From the NCBI RefSeq assembly GCF_000067165.1, contig NC_010162.1:1240001-1304000 (forward strand): a DNA stretch of 64,000 bases. The letters run 5' to 3'. Each line of letters begins with the position of its first letter. Position 1 is the first letter of the stretch. Origin of the DNA: Sorangium cellulosum So ce56. GTDB taxonomy: Bacteria; Myxococcota_A; Polyangia; Polyangiales; Polyangiaceae. The position numbers were made by a program, and so were the translations under genes. Below, piece after piece: positions 15,225 through 23,085 of this stretch. The notes under the pieces are model-generated. The model made no database searches. It was not told the DNA's origin and was given only the letters and a program-made list of their open reading frames with translations.

Positions 15225-17690
15225 TCAGAAGGTGAGGACGCCGCCTTCGTCGGCCTTGGCGGCCGAGCCGGCGCGGATCGTGATCTCGTCGCCGCCGCCC
15301 GCGGGTTTCCTGATCACCTCGTAGGATGCGCCGGGGGAGAGCCCCGTGACGACGTGCTTCGTCACCCCAGGGAGCGAGGTGAAATGCACCTCGGACACAG
15401 CGCCGAGCTCGACCGGGAACAGGACCAGGGTGCCCTTCACCGCCGCGCCAGCGAACGGCGTCCCTCGCTTCGTGCGCACGAGCGTCACCGGATCCGCCGT
15501 CGCGTTGCCGGCCGCGCCCTGGAGCACGTGCAGGAAGCGCGTTTCCTTCGGCATCGGGGCCGGCGGCTCGACCCGCAGGGTCGCGAGCATGGTCTCGTTC
15601 TCGGCCGGCTTGGTGTCCCAGGTGCCCGTCGGCTTGTACGGCTCGGCCACCACGACGGCGCTCTCCGGCAGGACCGTGGTCACGAAGAGCTTCTGCCCCT
15701 TCGCGGTCGTGGCCGTCGCGAGCTTCCCCGCGACCTGCGCAGCGCTCGGCGTCTGCATGAAGAAGCGCTTGAAGCGCCCCTCCTTGCCCGTGGCGGCGCG
15801 GTCGTAGAGGACGAGGTGGTCCGGCTTGAGCCACACGAGCGAGCGGCTGACGTGCGTGACGTCGCGGATGTTCTCGTACTCGGAGTTGTAGAGCGGGGTC
15901 GCGTCGCCGAGGACGTAGACGTAGTCCTGCGCGAAGCTCTTCGCGAGCACCCTGGGATCGCCCGTGTGCACGAGCGGCCACTGGGACCCGCGCCGCCAGA
16001 GCTCGCCGCGGTTCGGGTCGTCGTGGCGGCGGTTCCTGTCGTTCTCGACCGTGAGGGTGTTGTGCTGCTCGGAGTTCCCCATGAAGGCGCCGTACCCGAC
16101 GCGCTCCTTCGTGAGCCACTCGCCGCCGCGGTAGAAGCCGAAGCTCAGGCCGTCGCCGTGCTGGTGGTCGATCTGCTCCCAGCCGAGCTGGAACTGGAGC
16201 CACGTGGCCTCGGGCCCCCAGCTCGTCCTCGCGAAGACCTGGCCGAGGCCGGGGCCGAAGTGCGTGAGCGGGGTGGAGGGGCGCGGGTCGGTCGGGGTGA
16301 CCGCCGGGTCGAGCAGGAGGAAGTACATGATCGAGTGGCGCTTGTGGACCTGGCCGAGCTGCGAGCGGGCGCGCCGCGCGAGGGCCGCGGCGCCGCCCGG
16401 GCCGGCGTGGATGGCCATCCAGCGGAGCGCATTCAGGCGCTCGGCGTTGCCGCTGTTCTCGGCGTGGAGGCCGAGCGCCGTGAACGGGTCGATGTGATCC
16501 GTGTACTCGTAGCGCTCCCCGTCGCCCGTCCACGCGGCCTCGTGGGTCGGCCCGAGCCGGCCCGCCGGCGTGGCGGGGCTCAGGCTGTGGAGGTGGGCCG
16601 GGATGAACTCGTGCCAGAACGGGTTGCCGTCGAGGTGCACCTGCGGGCCCCACTTCGCCGGATCGGCCTCGCCGGCCGTCTGGATGGCGAGCAGCGTCTC
16701 GCTCACGTAGGCCAGCGCCGCGGGGCCGTACTGGAAGCCCTCCGGCGGCGCGCCGCCGCGCGCGTCGTTCCGCAGGATGCTGTCGGTCATGTAGAGCCAC
16801 GCCCCGGTGACGTTGGCGAAGTAGTCCCTGAGCCGCGGGTAGGTGCCGCTCGGCTTCGGATCCGGCGGATCGTCGGCCTCGTCGAACGCGAGCGACAGCA
16901 GCGTCAGGTTGCGCATGTGCGACGTGAAGTAGTTGTTCACGGCGTACCTGCGCTTCTTCGGCTCCTTCAGCATCGCCGGGTCGTTCAGCTTGCCCACGGG
17001 CTCGGGGTGATCGTGGCTCGTCGTCGACGACTTCAGCTGCTCCTCCGCCCAGCGGAGAAAGACGGGCCGTATCGCCGCCTTGTCCTGGGCCGAGAGGTAC
17101 CCGTAGATCCAGTCGACCGTGAGGCCGAACGACTCGCCGGCCCAGCGGGCGCGGTCGCCGGTCGAGAACCTGCGGACGAAGGGATCCTGCGGATCCCCCT
17201 TGTTCACGCGATCGACGATATAGAGAAGGATCTTGCGCGCGCGGGCGGCGTGGTCATTGCGGGCCGCCTCGTCGCTCGAGACGAGCGACATGAAGGCGAA
17301 CAGCTCCGCGTGCGCCTCGCAGTAGATGCGGGCGTGGGTGCAGTCGCCCTCCGAGGGGATGTTGCCCTTGTCCATCGCCGCCGCGGCCTCGGCCGTCACG
17401 GCGGCGAGCTCCTTGAACAGGGGGTTCGCCTGCGTGGCGCGCGCCCGGAGCTTCGGCAGGTCGGCCGCGCGCACCCAGAGCCGCGGGTGCCCCTTGGCCG
17501 GCGTGGCCGGCGGCGCGGGCGGCCCGTCGAAGCGCGGCGCCGCGACCGCGAGGGCGGCGGTGGCGGACTGGGTGCCCTCGCCGCTGTGGACCGCCGGGGG
17601 CCCCGGGGTCTGCCGCCGGTCGCAGCCGGCGAGGAGACCCGCGAGGCCGAGCGCGAGCCCGAGCGACGCGAGCGGCCGCGAGCCCGTCAT
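15225..17690 (-). CDS. Heparinase II/III-like lipoprotein (polysaccharide lyase candidate)
   Basis: An 821-residue lipoprotein: the signal peptide ends in lipobox LAGLLAGC (Cys 23), followed by a Pro/Ala-rich spacer. An alpha-helical toroid fills the N-terminal half (LTVDWIYGYLSAQD, NNYFTSHMRNL). A beta-sandwich C-terminal part has DHQHGDGLSFGFYRGGEWL and NSEQHNTLTVEN, typical of heparinase II/III-family lyases that cleave acidic polysaccharides. The start at 17690 was chosen because the signal peptide begins there and its ATG overlaps the upstream SDR stop (ATGA, 17687-17690). Its place in the polymer locus suggests trimming or turnover of an acidic exopolysaccharide, consistent with the UDP-sugar dehydrogenase. 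Substrate is unknown. Confidence 0.8.
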   Translation of the reverse strand: MTGSRPLASLGLALGLAGLLAGCDRRQTPGPPAVHSGEGTQSATAALAVAAPRFDGPPAPPATPAKGHPRLWVRAADLPKLRARATQANPLFKELAAVTAEAAAAMDKGNIPSEGDCTHARIYCEAHAELFAFMSLVSSDEAARNDHAARARKILLYIVDRVNKGDPQDPFVRRFSTGDRARWAGESFGLTVDWIYGYLSAQDKAAIRPVFLRWAEEQLKSSTTSHDHPEPVGKLNDPAMLKEPKKRRYAVNNYFTSHMRNLTLLSLAFDEADDPPDPKPSGTYPRLRDYFANVTGAWLYMTDSILRNDARGGAPPEGFQYGPAALAYVSETLLAIQTAGEADPAKWGPQVHLDGNPFWHEFIPAHLHSLSPATPAGRLGPTHEAAWTGDGERYEYTDHIDPFTALGLHAENSGNAERLNALRWMAIHAGPGGAAALARRARSQLGQVHKRHSIMYFLLLDPAVTPTDPRPSTPLTHFGPGLGQVFARTSWGPEATWLQFQLGWEQIDHQHGDGLSFGFYRGGEWLTKERVGYGAFMGNSEQHNTLTVENDRNRRHDDPNRGELWRRGSQWPLVHTGDPRVLAKSFAQDYVYVLGDATPLYNSEYENIRDVTHVSRSLVWLKPDHLVLYDRAATGKEGRFKRFFMQTPSAAQVAGKLATATTAKGQKLFVTTVLPESAVVVAEPYKPTGTWDTKPAENETMLATLRVEPPAPMPKETRFLHVLQGAAGNATADPVTLVRTKRGTPFAGAAVKGTLVLFPVELGAVSEVHFTSLPGVTKHVVTGLSPGASYEVIRKPAGGGDEITIRAGSAAKADEGGVLTF

Positions 17691-18697
17691 GTCGCGCGTT
17701 CCTTGAGGTAGGTGAACGTCCGCTGGAGGCCCTCCTCCGTGGAGACCAGCTGCTTCCACCCGAGCGCCTTCAGCTTCGTGTTGTCGAACCGGTTCCCCTT
17801 CCACGAGGTCGCGCTCTTGTAGGGCGTGAAGATGGCCGGCAGCTGCCCCTTCGAGTAGGCGTGGTAGCGCTCGACGAGCTTCGATATCCCGGCGAGGGCG
17901 AAGTAGGGCACCGTGAGCGAGCGGATCGGCTTCACCTCGCGCTTGTAGCGGGCGAGGTAGACGTCAGCCGTGGGCAGGTCGTCGTCGTGGACGTTGTAGA
18001 CCTGCCCCCGCGCGACGTCGCTCCGGCCGGCGACGGCGATCGCCTCCGCGCAGTTGTCGACGTACGACAGCGGCAGGATGTTGCGGCCGCCGAGGTGCAG
18101 GAACACGCCGAAGAGGCTCATCCCGACGCGGCTGGAGAAGGCGTTGCCCCCGGGGCCGTAGATGACGCCGGGGCGGAGTACCGTCAGCGGGAAGCCGTAG
18201 CGCCCCTGGTACTCCCAGAAGAGCTTCTCCTGCCGGAGCTTCGCCTGCGAGTAGAGATCGCGCTGCGCGGGCCGCGTCTCCAGGGGCGTGTTCTCGTCGA
18301 CGATGTACCCCCGCGGGAGGTCGGCGACGCCGTAGACGCCGAAGGAGCTGACCAGGACGACGCGCGGCGATCGGCCGGTGTGGACGAGCGCCTCGAGCAG
18401 GTTCTTCGAGGCGACGACGGTGCTCAGGAACATGTCCGCGGGCGCGCCGCCCATGGCCGCGGCCACGTGGTAGACGACGTCCACGCCCTCGACCGCGCGC
18501 TCCGCGGCCTCCTTCGTGGCGAGGGAGCCCACCGCGATCTCGAGGGGGACGCCCCGCCGCTTCTCGATCTCGTCGAGCCGCGAGCGGTTGCTCGCGGGGC
18601 GGACGAGGCAGCGGAGGTCGGTCTCGCCGTGGGCGAGCAGCCGGTCGACGAGGGCCGATCCGAGGAAGCCGTTCGAGCCGGTGACAAGGACTTTCAT
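17687..18697 (-). CDS. NAD-dependent epimerase/dehydratase (extended SDR)
   Basis: A 336-residue Rossmann-fold enzyme: nucleotide-binding TGSNGFLG at residues 6-13, the DVVYHVAAA segment, VLVSSFGVYG holding the catalytic Ser region, and the active-site YSQAK. These are features of extended SDRs acting on nucleotide sugars or similar substrates. It is the middle gene of a tightly coupled three-gene operon (Gfo/Idh, SDR, heparinase-like), with 4-bp overlaps on both sides. It probably makes or modifies a sugar for the polymer; the exact reaction is not determinable. Confidence 0.85.
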   Translation of the reverse strand: MKVLVTGSNGFLGSALVDRLLAHGETDLRCLVRPASNRSRLDEIEKRRGVPLEIAVGSLATKEAAERAVEGVDVVYHVAAAMGGAPADMFLSTVVASKNLLEALVHTGRSPRVVLVSSFGVYGVADLPRGYIVDENTPLETRPAQRDLYSQAKLRQEKLFWEYQGRYGFPLTVLRPGVIYGPGGNAFSSRVGMSLFGVFLHLGGRNILPLSYVDNCAEAIAVAGRSDVARGQVYNVHDDDLPTADVYLARYKREVKPIRSLTVPYFALAGISKLVERYHAYSKGQLPAIFTPYKSATSWKGNRFDNTKLKALGWKQLVSTEEGLQRTFTYLKERAT

Positions 18698-19782
18698 GTG
18701 CGCGCCTTCTCCTGCGGGACCTGCCGGAAGATCTCATCCATCATCCACGCGACCCGGATCATGTCCCGGTACGAGATGGGCAGCTCCGCGCCCCGCGTGA
18801 TGCTGTCGTAGAAGAGGCCGATCAGGCGGTTCAGCCCCGAGAAGAAGTGGAAGTCGCTGCGGGCGAACCGCACCACGTTCTTGCCCCCCTCGCGGAGGTA
18901 CGAGAGGGCCTGATCGAAGGCCGGGACGACGCGCCCGATGGCGCTCGGCAGCTTCGGCGACGCGTCGAGGGTGACCGTGCGGCTCGTGAAGTCGACGTGG
19001 AGCGTGTTCTTCGTGCCGTAGACGCGGAGGAAGTGCCCGGGCGGCCGCGCGTGCGACGAGAAGGTCCCGTAGGCGCTGACGCGCGCGCCCTGCACCGTGA
19101 CGCGGAGCTCGTCGAGCATGTCGTCGCGCGAGTCGCCGAACCGCTTCTCCCGGAGCGCGTAGGCGGTCGCGGTGACCTTCGGCTGCTCGTCGTCCACGAA
19201 CTCGACGATCTTGTTCAGCAGGTGATCGACGTTGTTGTGGAACAGCTTGCCCGGGAGGCGATGGACCCAGTGCGAGCCGTCGCCGAGGAGCGCCGTGCCG
19301 AAGGGGCCGGCGAGGTTGTAGCCGAAGCAGCTCTCCACGTGGACGGGATCGCCGATCACGCCGTCGCCGACGAGCCTGCGCATCTCGATGGCCGGGGGAT
19401 CGAACTGGTACTCCCAGCCGACGGTCATCTTCTTCCCGGCGGCGGTGCAGAGCTCGATGAGGCGCCGCACGTCCGCGAGGTTCAGCGCAGTCGGCTTCTC
19501 CACGTAGACGTGGGCGCCGGCCTCGATCGCGCGCCGGGCGAGGAACAGGTGCGACTGCGGAGGGGTGGTGATGTGGACGACGTCGGGCTTCTCGACGTCG
19601 AGCAACCGGTCGAACGAGTCGTAGTGGCTCGGGATGCCGTAGCGCACCGCGATCTGCTCGGCCATCAGGAGCTCCAGGTCGCATACGGCGACGACCCGAG
19701 CCCGCTCCGGCATCTTCTGGATCTCTTCTATGTGGCCGTCGGCGATCTTGCCGCAGCCGACGATCGCGATTTTGAGGGTCAT
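18694..19782 (-). CDS. Gfo/Idh/MocA-family oxidoreductase
   Basis: A 362-residue NAD(P)-dependent oxidoreductase. The N-terminal Rossmann motif is IAIVGCGKIADGH, the VHITTPPQSH segment follows, and the catalytic-lysine motif is EKPTALN (about residue 100). The C-terminal domain is of the usual size. Members oxidise or reduce sugars, often nucleotide sugars in polysaccharide pathways. It heads the operon with the SDR and the heparinase-like lipoprotein (ATGA overlap at 18694-18697). It is divergent from the glycosyltransferase gene across a 179-bp gap that should hold both promoters. The ATG has no strong ribosome site. Confidence 0.87.
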   Translation of the reverse strand: MTLKIAIVGCGKIADGHIEEIQKMPERARVVAVCDLELLMAEQIAVRYGIPSHYDSFDRLLDVEKPDVVHITTPPQSHLFLARRAIEAGAHVYVEKPTALNLADVRRLIELCTAAGKKMTVGWEYQFDPPAIEMRRLVGDGVIGDPVHVESCFGYNLAGPFGTALLGDGSHWVHRLPGKLFHNNVDHLLNKIVEFVDDEQPKVTATAYALREKRFGDSRDDMLDELRVTVQGARVSAYGTFSSHARPPGHFLRVYGTKNTLHVDFTSRTVTLDASPKLPSAIGRVVPAFDQALSYLREGGKNVVRFARSDFHFFSGLNRLIGLFYDSITRGAELPISYRDMIRVAWMMDEIFRQVPQEKART

Positions 19783-19961
19783 GCGGCGGCGGAGCGTACC
19801 GCAACGTGGCAGCCGAGAGCTAGGCTCTCGGCCGGCCCGCGGCCAGCGGGGACGCCGCGGCGCGCGCGTGGACGCACGTGGACGCGCGTGGAGGAGCTTG
19901 ATGACGGTCGCGGCGGCCTCGGGTAGGCTGCGCGGCGCAGCATCAAGAAGGGTGGTGATTC

Positions 19962-21203
19962 GTGCGCGTGCTCCATGTTCTTCATACGTCGCTGCCTGTC
20001 ATTGCGGGGTACACGATCCGCAGCGACTACATCATCAAGCACCAGGCCGAGCACGGGATGCGGCCGGCGGTGGTGACGTCGGCGCAGCAGGGGTCCGGGG
20101 ATGCGCTGAAGGACGAGATCGGCGGCATCTCGTACTGGCGGACGCGCGAGCCTACCGGCAAGAAGCTGCCGCTGGTCAGGGAGCTCCAGCTCGTGCGGGC
20201 GCTGGAGGCGCGCGTCGAGGACGCGATCCGGGAGTTTCAGCCCGATCTCGTGCACGCGCACTCGCCGATGCTCGTCGGGCTGCCGGCGCTCGCGGCGGCG
20301 CGCCGCTTCGGGCTGCCGCTCGTCTACGAGGTGCGCGATCTCTGGGAGAACGCCTCCGTCGACCGGGGCAAATTCAAAGAGGACTCGGCGCCTTACAAGA
20401 TCGCGGCTGGCCTCGAGACGATCGTCTACAAGTACGCTGACGCGACGGTGACGATCTGCGAGGCCCTGAAGGGCGCTGTCGCGCCGCGGGTGCGCAGCGC
20501 GGACGCGCTCCACGTGGTGGGCAACGGCGTCGACTCGGACAAGTTCGCGCCGCGGGAGGCCCCGCCCGGCGCCTGGGAGCGCTTCGGGCTCGCCGGGAAG
20601 AAGCTCATCGGCTACGTCGGCACCTTCCAGCCGTACGAGGGGCTCCAGACGCTCATCGCGGCGATCGGCGACATCGCGCGGGAGATCCCGGACGCGCACG
20701 TCGTGATCACCGGGGCCGGCGGCCAGGAGATGGAGCTCAAGGCGTTCGCCCGCGAGCGAGGGGTGGAGTCCAAGGTGACCTTCACCGGGCGGGTGCCGCA
20801 CGACGAGGTGTTCAACATCTACGCGATGGCGAGCCTGCTCGTGTATCCCCGCGTCCGGACCCGGACGACCGAGCTCACGACGCCGCTGAAGCCGCTCGAG
20901 GCGATGTCCATGGCCCGGCCCGTGATGGTGAGCGACGTCGCGGCCATGGGGGAGCTCGTCCGTTATGGCGAGACCGGGTTCGTCTTCAAGGCGGGCGACA
21001 GCGCCGATCTCACGAGGCGGTGTGTGGAGGCGCTCAAGGACCCGGCGCGCCTCGAGCAGGTCGGCAAGAACGCGCGGGCGTGGATCCTCAAGGAGCGGCA
21101 GTGGCCCACGCTGCTCTCGCGGTACGAGACCATCTACGAGCAGGCGATCGCCGTGCGGCGCGGACAGGGCAAGTCGCGCGTCGGCGAGCCGCGCGCGGCG
21201 TGA
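19962..21203 (+). CDS. Family-4 glycosyltransferase
   Basis: A 413-residue GT-B glycosyltransferase that adds a sugar to a lipid-linked intermediate on the cytoplasmic face. The N-terminus (RVLHVLHTSLP, then AGYTIRSDYI) resembles glycosyltransferases found with exosortase/PEP-CTERM polysaccharide loci. The C-terminal donor-binding domain has LIGYVGTFQPYEGL, VTFTGRVPHDEV and the E-x7-E region TTPLKPLEAMSMARPVM. It starts at GTG, preceded by AAGGGTGG. It is the only clear glycosyltransferase in the visible part of the locus, so others are probably encoded to the left of the window. Confidence 0.87.
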   Translation: MRVLHVLHTSLPVIAGYTIRSDYIIKHQAEHGMRPAVVTSAQQGSGDALKDEIGGISYWRTREPTGKKLPLVRELQLVRALEARVEDAIREFQPDLVHAHSPMLVGLPALAAARRFGLPLVYEVRDLWENASVDRGKFKEDSAPYKIAAGLETIVYKYADATVTICEALKGAVAPRVRSADALHVVGNGVDSDKFAPREAPPGAWERFGLAGKKLIGYVGTFQPYEGLQTLIAAIGDIAREIPDAHVVITGAGGQEMELKAFARERGVESKVTFTGRVPHDEVFNIYAMASLLVYPRVRTRTTELTTPLKPLEAMSMARPVMVSDVAAMGELVRYGETGFVFKAGDSADLTRRCVEALKDPARLEQVGKNARAWILKERQWPTLLSRYETIYEQAIAVRRGQGKSRVGEPRAA

Positions 21204-21341
21204 AGGGCGGCGGCCCCAGCCCGGGCTTCCCACGGCCGGCGGCCAGCGTCGCTGCCGCGTGAGCGTCGCGATCCCTAGGCGCGTCCTCGCGCGATCCGGG
21301 GTATGATCACGCGGCCCCATCCCGCCCCTTCGGGAACTGGC

Positions 21342-21347
21342 AGGAGG
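21342..21347 (+). promoter_or_regulatory. Ribosome binding site AGGAGG of the second STAS-like gene
   Basis: A perfect AGGAGG lies 9 bases before GTG at 21357. It rules out the earlier in-frame start at 21303, whose extra residues are Pro/Arg-rich and would contain the ribosome site. Confidence 0.8.
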
Positions 21348-21356
21348 TCTCTCAAC

Positions 21357-21734
21357 GTGTTCGAGATCAAAGTCGACCGGAACATCGCCATGGTGGATTT
21401 CGTCCTCGAGGGGCGTGTCCGCCTCGAGGAGATGGAGAACTTCGTCAGCGAGCTGAGGAAGGCGTGCGAGAGCCTCCAGGGCCGGGGGATCAAGATCAAG
21501 GCCGATGTCCGCGGGTTCAGGCCGATGTCCCCCGATGTGGCGGAGAAGATCCGCGCCGTCCAGGAGTTCGGCCTGGAGCTCGGGGTGATGCGCGTCGCCG
21601 AGATCATCGAGAGCGACATCGTCGCGCTCCAGCTGAACCGCGTGGCGCGCGAGAGCGGCACGGACAAGGTCCTCCGGCGCTTCTGGGACGAGGACGCGGC
21701 CCACGAGTGGCTCCTCCACGGTGATCCGGAATGA
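21357..21734 (+). CDS. STAS/SpoIIAA-like domain protein
   Basis: A 125-residue single-domain protein (FEIKVDRNIAMVDFVLEGRV at the start), with alternating strands and helices like SpoIIAA-like/STAS folds. There is no DSSG phosphorylation motif; the corresponding loop reads ADVRGFRPMSPD. It is therefore probably not a canonical anti-sigma antagonist, though it could be a scaffold or sensor in the partner-switching network of this locus. The start is fixed by AGGAGG. It lies 153 bp after the glycosyltransferase on the same strand and may be co-transcribed with it. A long hairpin follows at 21757-21833. Confidence 0.6.
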   Translation: MFEIKVDRNIAMVDFVLEGRVRLEEMENFVSELRKACESLQGRGIKIKADVRGFRPMSPDVAEKIRAVQEFGLELGVMRVAEIIESDIVALQLNRVARESGTDKVLRRFWDEDAAHEWLLHGDPE

Positions 21735-21756
21735 GCGGCGGGCACCCGCTTCGGAT

Positions 21757-21833
21757 ACGGGCCCATCTCGGCGTTTTCGGTGCTCAGCGCACGAGAGTGC
21801 GCTTCCGCGCCGAAAACGCCGATCTGGACCCGT
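21757..21833. terminator. Long imperfect hairpin, candidate bidirectional terminator and dispersed repeat
   Basis: The arms 21757-21780 and 21810-21833 are inverted copies with 21 of 24 bases pairing. Between them is a second small hairpin, GCGCAC-GAGA-GTGCGC (21787-21802). It lies between the convergent STAS-like and DmpA-like genes. There is no T-tract, so intrinsic termination is uncertain. The right arm and its flank (21810-21857) recur at 39479-39526 with one mismatch in 48 bases, so this is a dispersed element rather than a simple terminator. Confidence 0.6.
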
Positions 21834-21882
21834 CTCCTGTGCGGGTGACCGCCGCTCGGCGGGGCGGGGTCGGAGAGAAGGG

Positions 21883-23085
21883 CTAGAAGAGGGGCGGCGG
21901 GTCGGAGGGGTGCGGGGGGCGGTACTGCTTCAGGATCTCGGCGACGGCGTCTAGCGGCAGGGCCGGCGCGTGGTGTCCGCTGTGGCCGGTCATGTCGACG
22001 CCGCCGAACATCGCGTTGAGGATCGCCTCCTCCACCACGTCGACGGTGGCCTCGTAGAGCGCGTCGACCTCGGTGTCGAGGACGAGCTCGGCCATGTGCC
22101 GGCCCGGCGCGAGCGGGTGCACGCTGAGCGAGCGGCTCGACCGGGGGGCGCTCCACTGCTCGGTGGGGACGCGAGGCACCCGGTTCGCGGTGCTCCAGGC
22201 GAGGACGATCTCGCCCGAGTTGTTGGCCGCATACCCGCCGGTCCGGCCGATCGCGAGCGCGGCGCGCCGCGCGAGGCGCGCGAGCTGGCGGTGGATGAGC
22301 GGGGCGTCGGTGGCGACGAGCACGATGATCGAGCCGGCGGGGCCCCGCCGCGGGACGTGGTTGAAGCGGTCGCTGATGAGCCGCCCGACCGGGACCCCAT
22401 CGACGCGCAGCAGCTCGCGATCACCGAAGTTCGACAGCACGAGCGCCCCCACGAGGGCGTCGACCCCGCCGACGGGGACCGACCGGCTCGAGGTGCCGAT
22501 CCCGCCCGCGAAGTGGAACGTCTGCATGCCCGTGCCGGCGCCGACGCACCCCTCGGCCACGGGGCCACCCCGGGCGTTGTCGATCGCCTCGTCGACGTCG
22601 GCCTGCGTCACGTGGCGCCCCACGGCGTCGTTGAGGAAGCTGTCGTCGCACTCGGCGACGACCGGGATCACGACGTCGTAATCCTTGCCGATCTTGGGGT
22701 GCTTGCGCGAGAGCCACGCGACGGTCGCGTCGAGGACGCGGCCGACGCAGAGCGTGCTGCAGAGCAGGATCGGCGTCTCGCAGAGGCCCCACTCGTTGAT
22801 CTGCGAGAGGCCGGTTACCTCGCCCGCGCCGTTGAGCACGTAGCTCGCGGTGAACACCCGATCGAGGAAGACGTCGCCGTCGGCCGGGACGACCGCGGTC
22901 ACGCCCGTGCGCACCGGACCGAGGCCGGGGACGAGCTCGCCTTCGCCCTCGATCTTGGTCACGTGGTGGACCCGCACCCCAGGGACGTCCGTGATCGCGT
23001 TCTCCGGACCGGTCGGAAAGCGGCCGATCGCGACGCCGAGATCGCGCAGCCGAGGGCGCCTGAGCGCGGCCGAGGGCGCGCTCAT
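21883..23085 (-). CDS. P1-family (DmpA/BapA-type) aminopeptidase
   Basis: A 400-residue N-terminal-nucleophile peptidase homologous to DmpA-type L-aminopeptidase/D-esterases. The N-terminus has RDLGVAIGRFPTGPENAITD and VPGVRVHHVT. The middle has INEWGLCETPILL and GCVGAGTGMQTFHFAGGIGT. The self-cleavage nucleophile region is NNSGEIVLAWSTAN, with S290 as the expected nucleophile. It should be made as one chain and cut before the Ser. The ATG at 23085 overlaps the predicted stop of the ATP-grasp gene as ATGA. In the raw sequence the upstream frame reads directly into this one (see the repeat at 23220-23310). The pairing with a D-Ala-D-Ala-ligase-like protein suggests linked work on small peptides or D-amino acids, as an inference. 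Confidence 0.82.
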   Translation of the reverse strand: MSAPSAALRRPRLRDLGVAIGRFPTGPENAITDVPGVRVHHVTKIEGEGELVPGLGPVRTGVTAVVPADGDVFLDRVFTASYVLNGAGEVTGLSQINEWGLCETPILLCSTLCVGRVLDATVAWLSRKHPKIGKDYDVVIPVVAECDDSFLNDAVGRHVTQADVDEAIDNARGGPVAEGCVGAGTGMQTFHFAGGIGTSSRSVPVGGVDALVGALVLSNFGDRELLRVDGVPVGRLISDRFNHVPRRGPAGSIIVLVATDAPLIHRQLARLARRAALAIGRTGGYAANNSGEIVLAWSTANRVPRVPTEQWSAPRSSRSLSVHPLAPGRHMAELVLDTEVDALYEATVDVVEEAILNAMFGGVDMTGHSGHHAPALPLDAVAEILKQYRPPHPSDPPPLF

